A stretch of 64,000 nt of DNA from Prinia subflava (Eukaryota > Chordata > Aves > Passeriformes > Cisticolidae), in the NCBI RefSeq assembly GCF_021018805.1, contig NC_086254.1, forward strand, positions 28,333,300 through 28,397,299. The letters run 5' to 3'. Of the stretch, positions 33,170-44,382 are shown in pieces. Position numbers and translations under genes: made by a program. Positions within the stretch are counted from its first letter, which is position 1, and each line of letters begins with the position of its first letter. Below the pieces are notes generated by a model, which saw nothing but the letters and a program-made list of their open reading frames with translations, ran no database searches and was not told where the DNA came from.

Positions 33170-34750
33170 CATCCCCTTCTCGCTGGAAAAAGCCCTCTTA
33201 ATACTCGGTACTCCATGAGGATCTTGGGAGGAGATGAGGTTCTCCGTGGCCACCAGTGCAAAGTCCTGTGCTGTGGTCCATCCTGAGCTCTGATGGATTT
33301 GGGATCTTGCCTCCAAATGGAGATGCTTCAGGGAAGAGTTAACAGTGTAAATGGATGTATCAGGGTGGATTGTCCTGGTCTCCTTTAACTATTCCCAATT
33401 TAAGGGTGGATCGGCAGGCTGCCCTTTTCTGCCAAGGAACAGCTTTCCAAAGGGATGAGGGGACAGCTCCTCCCTGAGCCACACTGAGGAGTTGCTGTGG
33501 CCCATGGGGTGTCCTGTGGGCAGCTGCCCCAGCCCCGGTGAGCCCAGTGCTTCTCTGGCTCTGCAGCTCAGTCTATTCCCATATTTCTGTCCCATATTGT
33601 GGGGTCTGGGGCTCAACCCTCACATGTACCACAGCTGAGACTCTACCCTGGAGGTGCCTCAAAATCCATCACAGGCTGGGGCCTTTCCTGCCTCATCTGG
33701 GTCAGTGAGAGCCTCCAGTTGTTGAGAATTTTAAAAGTGTGAGAGTTTAATACAAACCAGAAAAGTTATTTGAGAATATGAACTGTTCTCACCTTGTTTC
33801 GGGGGGTTGCACTGGCTCTGCAACACTTGGGAACACTCCATTACCCCCCAGGACAGGAGCCACTCCTGGGCCAAGAAGTCCCTGTGCCCCCCATGTAGCT
33901 CCAGACCCCCCAGACAGAGCAAGGACAGAGCTGGGGGGTCACTGGGGCTCAGTCCCCCACCAGGGCCAGCACAGCCCCTCCAGCTGGGCTGTGTCTGCAT
34001 GCTCCACCTCTGGCTGCAGCTGCCTCAACAACACAGGTACCCGAAGAGAAAGTGAAGAGAAAGGCATCAATCCCTTCCCTTTTGCTGGAATAAAACCCTT
34101 CCTTTAAAAGGCAGCAAATATAGAGGGGGAGATTGAGAGGAGGGAACACTCGGGGCCCTCTGTGGGAGCGCAGATGTGCTGTAAATGGGGCGCTCTCTGC
34201 CCGCTCAAAGCCCCCTTCTCTCCCCAGCTGGCAGGCCCTAAAAGGCCACTTGTTCTGCAAGTTGGCTGCAGTCTCACCCATCGTGTCACCTCAGGTCTCA
34301 AGGATCATTCACACAGGCTGATGCTCATCCCCGTTCCCAGGAGGGTCACCAGTCACACACTGAAGCAGAGGGGACGTGAAGAGACAACGAGGATCACAAA
34401 TCTCCCCCAACCCCAGCTCTTCCCAGGGGAAAAGCAGCATATTCAAAGATGAAGGGAGGCAGAATCAACCTTAAGCAAAAGCAACCCCACGCTCCTGTGT
34501 CTGACACACCCTGAGGAGCAGTTTTGTGTCTGTTCCTTGATGACATTTGAGTTTTGAAATGCTCAGCAAGATGCTCCAGTGCCAGTAAGCCACAGACCAT
34601 GGCTTCCACCTCTTGCACCCCGGGCACACCTCTCCTTCCACCCAAACCTGCCAGGTTTCATTAACAGCATCTCTTTCCCGTCTTTGGGAAACATGAAGCC
34701 TGGCACTAAGCATGCCTGGCAAATGGCTGCCTGTTTTACAGAGATGGCTC
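33170..34750. other. No gene recognised
   Basis: Single-copy DNA. Frames of about 110 residues on both strands overlap and lack domains. No transposon or RNA gene recognised. Confidence 0.4.
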
Positions 34751-34759
34751 ACACCAGCC

Positions 34760-34960
34760 TTAAAACTCTAATTATAGAAGAATAACAAGGCTCTAAAGCT
34801 CAGAAGCACTTAGATATTATTTCAAGCCAACCAACGAGGAAGTTACAGCTGCTGTAATTAAACATGACACGGAGAAGTCAAGCATTAAACGCAGGTTCAT
34901 TAAGAAAGCGCAGGGACTCGGTGATCCATAAAGGCAGGACCTTGTAGTTGTGGGCCAGCT
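34760..34960. promoter_or_regulatory. Candidate conserved regulatory block
   Basis: Contains CTCTAATTATAG, GATATTATTTC, GCTGTAATTAAACATG and GTTCATTAAG, giving two TAATTA-type sites 75 bases apart (34766-34775 and 34853-34862 regions). Repeat-free. Regulatory role inferred. Confidence 0.38.
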
Positions 34961-34969
34961 GGGGAGAAA

Positions 34970-36100
34970 TTCAGAGAGGGGAAGTCTCACCCATCTATCT
35001 CGAAAAAGCAGCACCAAAGCTGCTAATTGTGTCTGCATGATGATAACGAGCCACTGGCAGGACTTTCTGGAGGACAGCTCAGTTGCTGGCTGTGGTTGGG
35101 TTCCCAGGCCACCACCCCGTGCTGGGACACCAGCCAGGCACTGTGTGGGGTCAGCCCCCATCCCCACAGCACCCAGAGCTTCCCTTGCACCTCTGTGGAT
35201 GAGCTCTTACACCTACATGTGAAAAGAGGGTGGAGAAGGTGGGATCCTGCCTTGTCCTTCCTGGTTCCCTCCCAGCTTCCATCCCCTCAGGGTTCCACGC
35301 TCCAGGTACCCTCAGTCTCTCCTAGGAGCCTGCAAATGAACCTGCAGTAATTAAGCAGCTCTCTGAGCTGGTTCCTCAAATCCTGGAGAAACTGGAGTGA
35401 AGCATCCCAGGCAGGGATCATCTCAGGGAGCTTTGGAGGAGCAGGGATGGGAAATTCTGTGATTCCAACTGCAGGATGCTGCATTTGGTAGTTTTCAATT
35501 CGCAGACCCAGCAGCCATCTGTGTTTATTACATGACAAAATCCTAAACCCAAGAAAATGCTCTCGTTATTTAGGTGCTGCTCCACCTGCAGATACAAAAC
35601 TGCTCTCACAGGGCACAGGGCAGGGTGGGCTGAGCCAGGGGGTCTGGCATGGGGCAGGGCTGTTCACTCAGAATTTAGCTGAGCCCAAGGCTCTTTCCAC
35701 ATGGGAATGGCAGTGGGATAGGGAGGCAGCCAGGCACACTGAGACCCCACAACTCCCTGTGCAGCATCTTGGGGACAGGAGCCACAACCACAGGAACAGC
35801 CCCATAACCCACCACCCCACTGAGACCCCCAAGGGGAGAAAAACATACTCGGGGGGAGTGGGGTGTGGAAAACATGCCACAAAAAATAGACACTAATCCT
35901 CAACTACCCCCAGACCTGAAGAAAAAAATAAATAAACCCCATCACGATGCAGAAGAGAGGACGAAGAATAGAAGAAAGGAGGATGAACAGCACGACCCCC
36001 CCTGACCCGGAGCGTGCAGCCCCGGCTTTGTGCGAGCCCCTTCCCCCCTGTGCCTGCCCTACAATCAGGGCAGCTGCCTGGAACGGGGCCGGCTGCCGTG
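34970..36100. other. No gene recognised
   Basis: Single-copy DNA without recognisable exon, RNA gene or transposon. Frames are short and mutually overlapping. Confidence 0.4.
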
Positions 36101-36104
36101 GAGG

Positions 36105-36390
36105 AGAGGGCAAGGGGGCAGAGAGTAATTTATTTACTCCTCACAATGTGCTGTTTGAACAGACTCCCAAAGAAAACGGAGGAGGAAGCAACACTCTGCC
36201 AGGCGGGAGGAGGAGGGGGATGCGGGGCTGGGGGAGATGGCCCTAAATGGATTAAAAATTTACCCTGCAACTGTGGGGCTTTAATTGATACAGGGGGAGG
36301 GGGGGAGTGGTAAAATTTCCCTCTAATTGTATTAAAGATACACTAATTAGGTTGATTAAAAACAGAGAGGCTGTTTCTTTCTTTCCCCAG
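36105..36390. promoter_or_regulatory. Candidate homeodomain-rich regulatory block
   Basis: TTAATTGA (36281-36288), CTAATTG (36323-36329), the palindrome CTAATTAG (36343-36350) and TTGATTAAAA (36352-36361) lie within about 80 bases, together with ATTAAAAATTTA and ATTAAAGATA. Two G-rich runs (36203-36238 and 36292-36309) alternate with these AT-rich parts. This is the densest group of TAATT cores in the window. I infer an enhancer bound by homeodomain factors. Confidence 0.45.
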
Positions 36391-36399
36391 AAGGCCTAA

Positions 36400-37110
36400 G
36401 GGATGGTGATGGGGAGGGGGGAGAAGTGCAAACAGATTGGAGTTTAAAAAAAAGAATACAAGAGAGAGAAAAGTGCTCAGCCCCTGTGAGAGGTGCAGAC
36501 CCATCAGCTGCCCGGGGCACCATGAGAGCAGGAGCAGTCTCCCAGGAATGGCAGGATGGCCAAAGCTTCACCTTCTCCCCAGAAATGGGGTGCCAAGGTG
36601 GCCGAGTCACTCCAGCAGCTCCAGTACCCCAATACCCAGGGCTTTGTTCAGCTGCAGTGCCCTGAAATTGGGGTTTGCATTAATTTTGGCCCTGTTTTCT
36701 GAACTTTGGATCATCCTAACTTACATCCTTATCTACACAAATGTGTATAAATCCTGTGGGCAAATAGATATGCACATATATAAACTTTAAAATACAAGTT
36801 CTTTTTGCCCCCAAAAGAACAAACCTAACACAGTGATTTAACTGCTTAGTCCCCACCCAGGTGATCCCACCCATTAGAGAAGGAACACATTGAAAGGGAG
36901 ATGGGCAGTTCATCTCCATCACTAAACCCTCCCATTGCAGGTGCTTTCCTCCCCTTTCCACTTTCTGATCTCATTTCTTGCTCACTGATGCCAACCCTCA
37001 GCCCAGAGCCCGCTTAGCAGGGTGTGACAGCCCCTCTGAAACCTTCTGTGAACTTCTTACCTGGTTTGAGAAGCCACCTGGCCTTTCCTCCCACTTCAGA
37101 AGGACAGAAA
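36400..37110. other. No gene recognised
   Basis: Single-copy DNA. A minus-strand donor-like string CCAG|GTAAGA near 37060 has no coding frame to support it. An AT-rich stretch at 36730-36795 holds TATAAA-like strings without further context. Confidence 0.4.
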
Positions 37111-37119
37111 AGCACTTTT

Positions 37120-37540
37120 CAGCCCGGGGGAAACTTTTCCTGTGAAAGGTTTTATTGCTCATGTATGAGGCAGTTGCTAATTGATCTGTCAAATGGCCAA
37201 GCTGTAAAACGGGAATGGCAAATAAAGAGCTGTGACTTTAAGGGAGATAAACAATATTGTGTCAGGGTTTTTTTTCCTTCCTTCCTCTTTCAAATGACCA
37301 TTTTATCCTTAGTCTGAAACCACGGGATGAAGGGCAAACTCAAATTGAGGAAGGAAGCTTGATGATTTCTGATGCTTCCATTACTGCATAATCAAGGACT
37401 AAAACTGCAATCAACAGAACCGCCTTTGCAACCCAGCAGCTTTCAAAAAACTCAAGTGAAAGGGAGATAATTTTCTTTGTGGGACTTTATGTTCCTGAAC
37501 CACCACCTCCCTTCCGCTTTATTTTCTTAATGTTTGTTTA
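37120..37540. promoter_or_regulatory. Candidate regulatory block
   Basis: Contains TTTTATTGCTCATG, GTTGCTAATTGATCTGTCAAA (TAATTG followed by a MEIS-like TGTCA), GATAAACAATATTG, GCATAATCAAGG and TTTATTTTCTTAATG. Repeat-free apart from a short T-run. Inferred from motif content. Confidence 0.33.
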
Positions 37541-37597
37541 GGAAAGAGAAGTGGAGGGCTCCAAGGAGACAGGCGGGCTTGGATGAGCACAGGAAAG

Positions 37598-37645
37598 TGT
37601 GGTTTAGGTTGGAAGGGACCTTTGAAGGTCATTTATGCAGAGGTC
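37598..37645 (-). mobile_element. CR1 LINE 3' fragment, minus orientation
   Basis: GTGGTTTAGGTTGGAAGGG and the following bases read as the reverse complement of a CR1 3' end. Match fades after about 45 bases. Confidence 0.6.
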
Positions 37646-37708
37646 GAGTGCAGAGTGATGCAGGACAAAGGCACTGCAGCCCTGAGAAGGCAACCAGTCA
37701 CCAAAGAA

Positions 37709-37795
37709 ATCCTGGAATGGTTTAGCTGGGAAGGATGATCTTGATCCCCTGCCAGGAGCAGGGACACTTTTCTAGACCAGGTGCTTTGTGTTTGA
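37709..37795 (-). mobile_element. Second CR1 LINE 3' fragment, minus orientation
   Basis: CCTGGAATGGTTTAGCTGGG starts a second copy of the CR1 3' end in the same orientation, continuing through CCTGCCAGGAGCAGGGACAC and AGACCAGGTGC. It lies about 65 bases from the previous fragment. The two may be separate insertions or one tandem rearrangement. Confidence 0.7.
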
Positions 37796-37799
37796 GCAG

Positions 37800-39000
37800 C
37801 AAAAGTGCCATATTCCATAACCCCCACCCAGAGCTTGCTGTGAGCCTCTCCTGCAGCAGAAACTGGTTTGGCTGCCAGCAGGTTGCTGCCAGGCGCTGTG
37901 ACAAGAGGGTCAGGGGTGAAGGGACTCGATTTCCCCTCACCCAGCCAAACCAGCCAAGCCAGCAGTGCTACCCTGAGCCTGCACTGCCTGTGCCCATCAA
38001 CACCCCTGGAGCCAGGAGCTTTGGAACCAAATATAAACCCTCTGTATTTTCTTCCATTTTCCCTCTAATTTAGGCAGTGTTGAGGCTCTGGCAGGGAAAG
38101 GGTGTGCAATTGCTGGGGCTGCAGCAGCAAGCAATGCAGCAGAGCCTGGATCCTTTCATCTCCGAGTGACGGGGTGCACACGGCGTGCTCTCCTCTTGAA
38201 AGCTTCTCTTGTCTTCAGAGGCTTCCCCAGCCCCTTTGACAAACACCTCGAGCCTTTGTAGGTGACTATCACACTCTGGCACAAGTGACACGTCCCGCCA
38301 GCTCTTCCCTCCCCTGCACAAAAAGCATCACTTGAAAGGCAGCTTTGATGGCGTTTGACTGGGCCCATTTCTGCACGGCCTCGGAGCAGCAGCACTTGGC
38401 TCTGGCTGGAGGGGCCCCTGCATGCCCAGGGTGTGCCAGGGGGTGGAAGGGTGGTGGTGGCTGCTGCCAGGTGGGAAACACTCAGAAACTGCCCACCCTG
38501 TTGTGTTGCAGGGCTGTCTGCCCCCCTGCACCTCCTCATGTTCCCCTGGATGAAGCAGCAGGACAATTCCCTGCAGTCACTTTGGTGTTCCAAGGCACTG
38601 CTCAAACCAGTGGTGCCACAAGGGAGAAGGAGGAGGGGAGAGGGACATCAGCATTGTCACCCAGCTCCCAACCTGCTCCAGCTTCACTCCCCACCACCAA
38701 TTCTGCTTTTGCATGTCAGGTATTCCTACCACTCTGACTCCCAAGGAATTGAAAGGGAATAAAGCTCTCTCTGCACAATCCCATGATCACACAATCCTTT
38801 TTGCACCACAGAAATGACAGCTGAGGTTGTAAGACAGTGGCAGCCTCAGCTTGGCTGCCCAGGTTGCCCCTTGCTCACAGCTTGTAGTATACAAAGAGCT
38901 GCAATTTATTTTTTCAGTACTACTATGTTTGCTGGGAAATTAAGTTTTAGAAGGACTAAAAATATTAACAAATTTAGGCTGAGAAAATGGGAGGAGGAGG
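37800..39000. other. No gene recognised
   Basis: Single-copy DNA with overlapping frames up to 149 residues on opposite strands and no domains. No further repeats named. Confidence 0.4.
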
Positions 39001-39016
39001 AGGAGAGCGGATTTTA

Positions 39017-39109
39017 AAAATGTCAAAACACTCAGATGCAGCATTTTTAATGAAATGTTTCACTTTAGAAATGCCAAAACATTTTGTTTTGACATTTTCA
39101 AAGTGAAAC
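39017..39109. repeat. Nested inverted repeat, possible fold-back element
   Basis: Outer arms AAAATGTCAAAACA (39017-39030) and TGTTTTGACATTTT (39085-39098) are perfect 14-base reverse complements. A second pair, GTTTCACTTT (39057-39066) and AAAGTGAAAC (39100-39109), is a perfect 10-base pair that interlocks with the first. A third related string, AAATGCCAAAACATT, lies between at 39069-39083. The pattern is too structured for chance and resembles the remains of a palindromic transposable element. The family was not identified. Confidence 0.7.
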
Positions 39110-39569
39110 TTAATGATTTTTTTTCTTAGTAACATCATGGATTGCTTTGTAATAACCTGAGTTAAAGAAAAAGGAACGAGGAGAAAACTTCTCACCATCC
39201 TTCCAGCAACACATTGACATAGAAAGAGCATTTTCTTCCCTCTTCCTGCCATTTTGCCAACAAATTTGCTTCACTTCACATTGCACCAATGAGTTTCCCT
39301 CCTTTTCTGCACTGAAAATAATCCCTTGACTTCTGAAGGATCTCCTGCCCACTGCTGCTCTCCTGGCCCAAAGAGGCTTCCACACAAGCAGCTTCCTTGG
39401 GAGATGAGCTTCCTCCTCTGCTGTTCAGGTGCTGAGCATCCTGCAGAATGAGACCTCTCTCTGTGCTACCACCCAAGCCAGAAATCACCCTTTCCCTTTG
39501 GCTCTGGCCACACTTTGGATCTTTCTGGATCCCAGGCTGGAGGAGCTGGTGCATGATCCAAATGAGTCT

Positions 39570-40072
39570 TTAACTGGAGTGCTGTGTCCAGCTTGGGAAC
39601 CCCCAGCATAAAATGTTGGAGCAAGTCCAGGGGAGGGCATGAAGATGCTCCAAAAGCTGGAGGTGCTCTGCTCTGGAGCCAGGCTGGGAGAGATGGGGGC
39701 ATTCAGCCTGGAAAAGAGAAGAATTTGGGGAGACCTTAGAGCCCCTTCCAGTGCCTAAAGGGGCTCCAAGAGAGATTAGGAGGGGCTTTGGACAAGGGCA
39801 TGGGCAGGACAGGGAGGAATGGCTTCACACTGACAGAGAACAGCATTAGATTGGATATTAGGAAAAAAATCTTCCCTGTGAGGGTGGTGAGGTCCTGGCA
39901 CAGGTTGCCCAGAGCAGCTGTGGCTGCCCCATCCCTGGAAGTGTTCAAAGCCAGGCTGGATGGAGCTTGGAGAAACCTGGGGTAGTGGGAGGTGTCCCAG
40001 CCCATGGCAGGGGGATTTAATGGGATAGTCTTCTAAGGTCCCTCCCAACCCAAACCATTCTGGGATCAGTGA
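39570..40072 (+). mobile_element. CR1 LINE, about 500 bp 3' portion, plus orientation
   Basis: The longest CR1 copy in the window. It starts with AACTGGAGTGCTGTGTCCAG and runs to CCCAACCCAAACCATTCTGG. The frame 39788-39985 still encodes the C-terminal end of the CR1 ORF2 protein without a stop, with the typical strings NGFTL, RLDIRKK and SLEVFKARLDGAW before a stop codon. Upstream of that the reading frame is broken. 5' truncation is usual for CR1, and this copy cannot move on its own. Confidence 0.92.
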
Positions 40073-40079
40073 TCCACCC

Positions 40080-41630
40080 AAATCTCTTGCAGGACACAGG
40101 GGACAGGGCTGGTCCACAGCCAGCAGCATCCTGAGCCCTCCTCCTCTGCATACACAGCAATAAAATGGACCATGAAAGTTTATCAGCCATGAACCAAATG
40201 ACTGTTTACATGTGTTTATGATGCTCTTATTTGTGGCCTGCAGCCCTTCTCCTAACGCCTTGCTCATAACAGTCTCTGTCCTGTGCTGAGACCCCGCAGT
40301 CCCACCCTGACCAGTGCAGGCTTGGGGACTGGGAAGGTGTATCTGGAATTAGCCTGCATGGAAAGGACATAAAGCAGCAGCTGAGTGAGACTCGAGCCCA
40401 TGGGACCATGAGCTCCACTTGTTTTGAGGCATTGGGTGAGGACTCTTCAGCCTGGCAAGAGGAGCCCATCACATGGCATAAATCCAGGCCAAAGGGCCCC
40501 TCTGGATAAAAATCACATAAACAGAAGGAGTTGCAAGCTGTGAAAAGAGTATATAGACTCTCAGATCCCCAAAATGAAGTGAATTGGGTACCTTTGCAGC
40601 CCCCTTGGGTGAGGTGCCAGCCCAGGGATGAGCGGCTGCAGCAGGGGAGCTCCAGAGCTGGAGCAGTTTTGGCTCCTAGGAAAGGAGGATGGATGTTTCC
40701 TCCCCACAGGTAAAGAGCTGTCTCCTTGCAGGGAATGGCAAGAGCTGATGCAGTTGTGGGCAAATACATAAATCCAAGATATGTCAAAAAAGAGTAAACC
40801 TGTATGAGGAAACAAACGCAGGCTTTTGTCACTTCTTGCTGGAAAACACACCCCCAAAGAGGCAGCGAGGACAGCTGGTGGCATCACTCCATGGGGAGCC
40901 AAATCCAGCAAACCCTGGCAAATTTTCACTGGGGGAAGGAGGTAGGGACCCAGATAACCCTGGCCTGCCATGGACCTGTGCAGGGTCAACGCTCAGGAGA
41001 AGGTGATCCAAGCCCTGAACAGCCTTTTCTTTTCAGGCTCAGACACATGTTCCACTGTGGGACACTTCTCTTTGCTCAGTGCATCAAAAATAATGAACTG
41101 CTTGCAACTCCCTGCTTATGCAGACCTGTATTTACATATGGAAATTAAATTCTTGGGTAGGCAAAGCCAAGCACATCCAATGGATTACATCAGGCTCCTT
41201 ACCAAGGCTTGCTTGGAAGTGTCTCCACAGTGCCAAGGCTCCTGGGCTGAGCCACAGCGTGTCCTCGAGGGGCTGATGGCAGGGGGACAGGGAAGTGTTT
41301 GAGGATGCTCTTGAAATCAGTGGCACTGTGATTATCCCTGCAGCCAGGCCAGCTCCGTGCTCCTCAGAGTGGGGATTGGACCCCAACCCCCTCTATTTGC
41401 TAACAAGAGTTCTGCATCCTATTTAAAGGACAGTGCTGCCTATTAAGCAATTTACTCATTTCTAATTAGGATTATTCAGTATAGTGGGTTTGGCACTTGC
41501 ATCTGAGTGTTCACAACTGGCCATGGGCTCAGCAGGAGGAAAAGAGTTTCAAACACCCATCCTCTGCAAGGAGAGGTGTTTTGTGGCAGTAAAAAACTAC
41601 AGAGAGAAAGCAACAGCCCCCAAAATGTGA
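40080..41630. other. No gene recognised
   Basis: Single-copy DNA after the CR1 copy. A 201-residue minus frame (40227-40832) has no recognisable domain and a shadow frame on the plus strand. AT-rich bases around 41415-41480 carry CTAATTAGGATTATTC and could be a small element. Confidence 0.4.
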
Positions 41631-41639
41631 ACTGTCCCT

Positions 41640-41930
41640 TTAATTTCTGTCAAGGCTAAAGCCCACAGACTACAAAAACAACATTTTAATTTAAATTCCG
41701 ATTCCACATTCATTCATGGGAGCTGGCTCCGAGCGGGGATTTCATTAAAGGCTTTAATAGATTTTATAGGACTTGTCAGATCCGGAAAGGTTATGGAGCA
41801 AATGCATTTTCTCTGCTTCCAGAATTTCAACAACGGCTCGGTAAACAAATTTACCATGAAAATGCAAAGAGTCCAACCTTGTACAGACAAGGAGAAATGA
41901 ACTTCATCCGAGTGACTTAAAGGCATCGAG
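41640..41930. promoter_or_regulatory. Candidate conserved regulatory block
   Basis: Contains TTTAATTTAAATTCC, CATTCATTCATGGG, TTTCATTAAAGGC, TTTAATAGATTTTATAGG and GGTAAACAAATTTACC. The last part is close to a palindrome with a forkhead core (GTAAACAAA). Several CpGs persist (CCGAGCGGGG, CATCCGAG). Inferred regulatory element. Confidence 0.4.
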
Positions 41931-42654
41931 ATTCACTCTCTGTCCCTTCCCAACTCGCTTCCCTCCACTCTTTTCCCTTGGCATGCTGTGCAGCTTAGAA
42001 GGATTCTTTCTTTTTTGTTTTGGTGGAACACCAGAAAAGGAGAAATGTCTTTTTCCATGGATCACACTTGGATTCAGAGCTATTAATAAATAATGGAAGC
42101 AGTGCAGGGATGAGGGGCTTAGAGGGGCTGCTAAGAGAGCCCTCATCCAAGATCAGCTCAGACCTTGAACTGATTGACTCAGGACAGGGGTGATGCAATG
42201 AGATGCTGTTTTTCCAGAAATCCCTGAGTGCTGGAGGACAGTTGTGCTTCAGGGGGTGAAGGTGGCGTGGCTGGGAGAGTGAGCAGACAGGAGAGTTTGC
42301 TCCTGACCCATCAAGAGCCTCATGAGCCCTGCCTCAGGGTCTTCTTGACCAGCCAAAGAATGAAACTGATTTTGGCTGAACAGCCATAAATGCACAAGTT
42401 CTGACAAAATATTTTTCCAGAGTCTTTTTTACCTGCATTTTAGCCCTTGACAAATCAGCCTTGAAGGCAGGTCCTGAGGTCAGGCCCAGGAAGGAGCCCC
42501 CCAAGGTGGGCAGTGCAGGCAGATGTCCCCCCTTGGGGACACGGTGCCATCGGCTGCAGGATCTGTCTGCACTCACCAGCCAGGATCGGGCATCACTGGT
42601 GAGAGACAAACTGCAGGAATCAAAGGCTGATGCCTTGGCAACCGAGTCGTAGCA

Positions 42655-42920
42655 ATGCTGAATAAAGTGAAGAAAAGGCCTCTTGTTTTTGGATGAGCTC
42701 TGTAAACAGAGATGAATGTCAGAGGAGATTTTGCCCGAGCATCGTTTAGAGGCTGTATAGTGGCATCACAGAGAGAAATCAGCTTGGAGAAAATTATAGC
42801 TAATGCAAACCTTCAACCAAAACCTTTTTTCTGTTAGAGGGTAAGACAAGTTGATGACTTTATTATTATTATTATTACGATGATTATTTTCCCTCCTTAT
42901 GACTTTGCAATTTGAGATTG
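42655..42920. promoter_or_regulatory. Candidate regulatory block with (TTA)n run
   Basis: AT-rich sequence with CTGTAAACAGAG (forkhead-like), AAATTATAGCTAATGC and a short (TTA)6 microsatellite at 42859-42877. CpGs in GCCCGAGCATCG are retained. No coding frame. Confidence 0.33.
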
Positions 42921-43129
42921 ACAGGTCCTAACACAGCTGCTCTGGATGCTTTCCCAGCTCCACAAAGGGAGAGGCAGAGTGAAAAGCAGCCGGGCGGTTC
43001 AAGAGCCGCTGGCGGGGCGGGAGTGGGACTCAGCAGCTCCACCACAGAGACCCCATAGATGTGGGACCCTGTGCTGAGAGGTGTTGAACATCTGGGAGGC
43101 CCTTTCACTGGGAACAGGCACTGCAGGTG

Positions 43130-43330
43130 GCTGCGATGTGGATGGTAGCTATGCTGTAATTATAGGAAGCTGGGGAGAGAAGCAGATTTAAATCAAATGA
43201 CTACTGAGTTAAAGCATGAGAATTCCTATGTAATTTATGGTGCATTAAATAGCCTAAATATTCTCTCCTCGTGAGTTACCCTAATAGCTAATAGCTCTCA
43301 TTTCAAGGCAGCCTTTCCTGTGATTCACCT
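43130..43330. promoter_or_regulatory. Candidate conserved regulatory block
   Basis: Contains GCTGTAATTATAGG, GATTTAAATCAAATG, CTATGTAATTTATGG, GCATTAAATAGCC and CCTAATAGCTAATAGC. Four TAAT/ATTA cores lie in about 130 bases with no repeat element. Inference from motif density. Confidence 0.4.
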
Positions 43331-43536
43331 TCATCTAGATTTTTCTTCCTAGCTGGCAAGTACCACAGTAAAAGTTCCTCCTCCAATGAGTGGTATTTTC
43401 TTCAAATGATCCAAGTTCCTTAGGACATCAGCTTGCTAAACTCCAGTTACACTGACAAAGAGTGAAACTTCAAACAAATTCGCCAAACAGAGTCTCAAAA
43501 GCACCTCAGGAAGGTTTATGGCTGTACCTGGGAGAC

Positions 43537-43694
43537 ATGGATGGGTGGAAGGATGGATGGATGGATGGATGGATGGATGGATGGATGGAGGGATGGATGA
43601 TGGATGGATGCATGGATGGATGCATGGATGGATGCATGGATGGATGCATGGATGGATGGATGCATGGATGGATGCATGGATGGATGGATGGATG
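43537..43694. repeat. (GGAT)n microsatellite with 12-bp higher-order unit
   Basis: Plain GGAT/ATGG units up to about 43600, then the compound 12-base unit TGCATGGATGGA repeated several times with some shifts, ending in plain units. Each TGCATG contains the palindrome ATGCAT. The array yields long repetitive open frames on both strands that are not genes. Confidence 0.95.
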
Positions 43695-43699
43695 TGGCC

Positions 43700-44370
43700 T
43701 CAGGGTCCTACAGACACACCTGGGACACACTGACTGTTATTTGTGAGGTGTCAAACAGCCTGGAGGGAGTTTCTGAAGACTCATCTATCCTAGCTCAAGA
43801 AGGGGTCACAGACGATACAATCATGTACAAGACACTGAAAACCACAGGAGATCAGCCCAGCTGGGTGTGATCAGCACAGCAGAGCAGAAAGTCAGAGAGC
43901 AGACTGACAAGAAAACCTCTGGATATCCCTAATCCCACCTCCTTTCTGACCAAGGGTTTGAAGTTAATTCAGGATGTTGGAGCCTTGCCCAGTCAGGCTT
44001 TGAAAACCTCCAAGGATGTAAATGGTAAAATCTCTGCCTGTATGTCCCTTGCTTAAACCCTTTGTCCTTCACCAGGAGCCACTTTACCCTCTTGGCTCTG
44101 AGGCACCAGTTTGTACCACAACTTTTGGGCTGCTGAGCTGCTGGGAGCATCCCCCTTCACAACCCCATGGACACTCACAGATGTTTCCCATGCAGATTGC
44201 TGGAAACACGAGCATGCACAGAAAATTCTCTCAACCCATTCATCGAAGCTTCAAAGTGACCTAAGTCCAGCCAGAGCTCTGAGCTGACCCAAAATCCCAG
44301 AGTCAGCAGGCTCCAAGGGCCAGCAGCAGGAAAATACTACCCAGAGCAGAAGTCACAGAGAAATAGGAAA
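43700..44370. other. No gene recognised
   Basis: Single-copy DNA between the GGAT array and the CTCF-like pair. No exon, RNA gene or transposon recognised. Confidence 0.4.
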
Positions 44371-44382
44371 GTCTTTTTCCTG

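Noticed and set aside
37050..37066. Minus-strand splice donor CCAG|GTAAGA
   Set aside because: The open frame upstream has no domain and nothing else supports an exon.
39776..40267. 163-residue minus frame
   Set aside because: Largely antisense of the CR1 copy, whose real coding direction is plus.
40227..40832. 201-residue minus frame
   Set aside because: No recognisable domain and no splice or promoter support.
43462..43746. Repetitive frames over the GGAT array
   Set aside because: Pure translation of a microsatellite.
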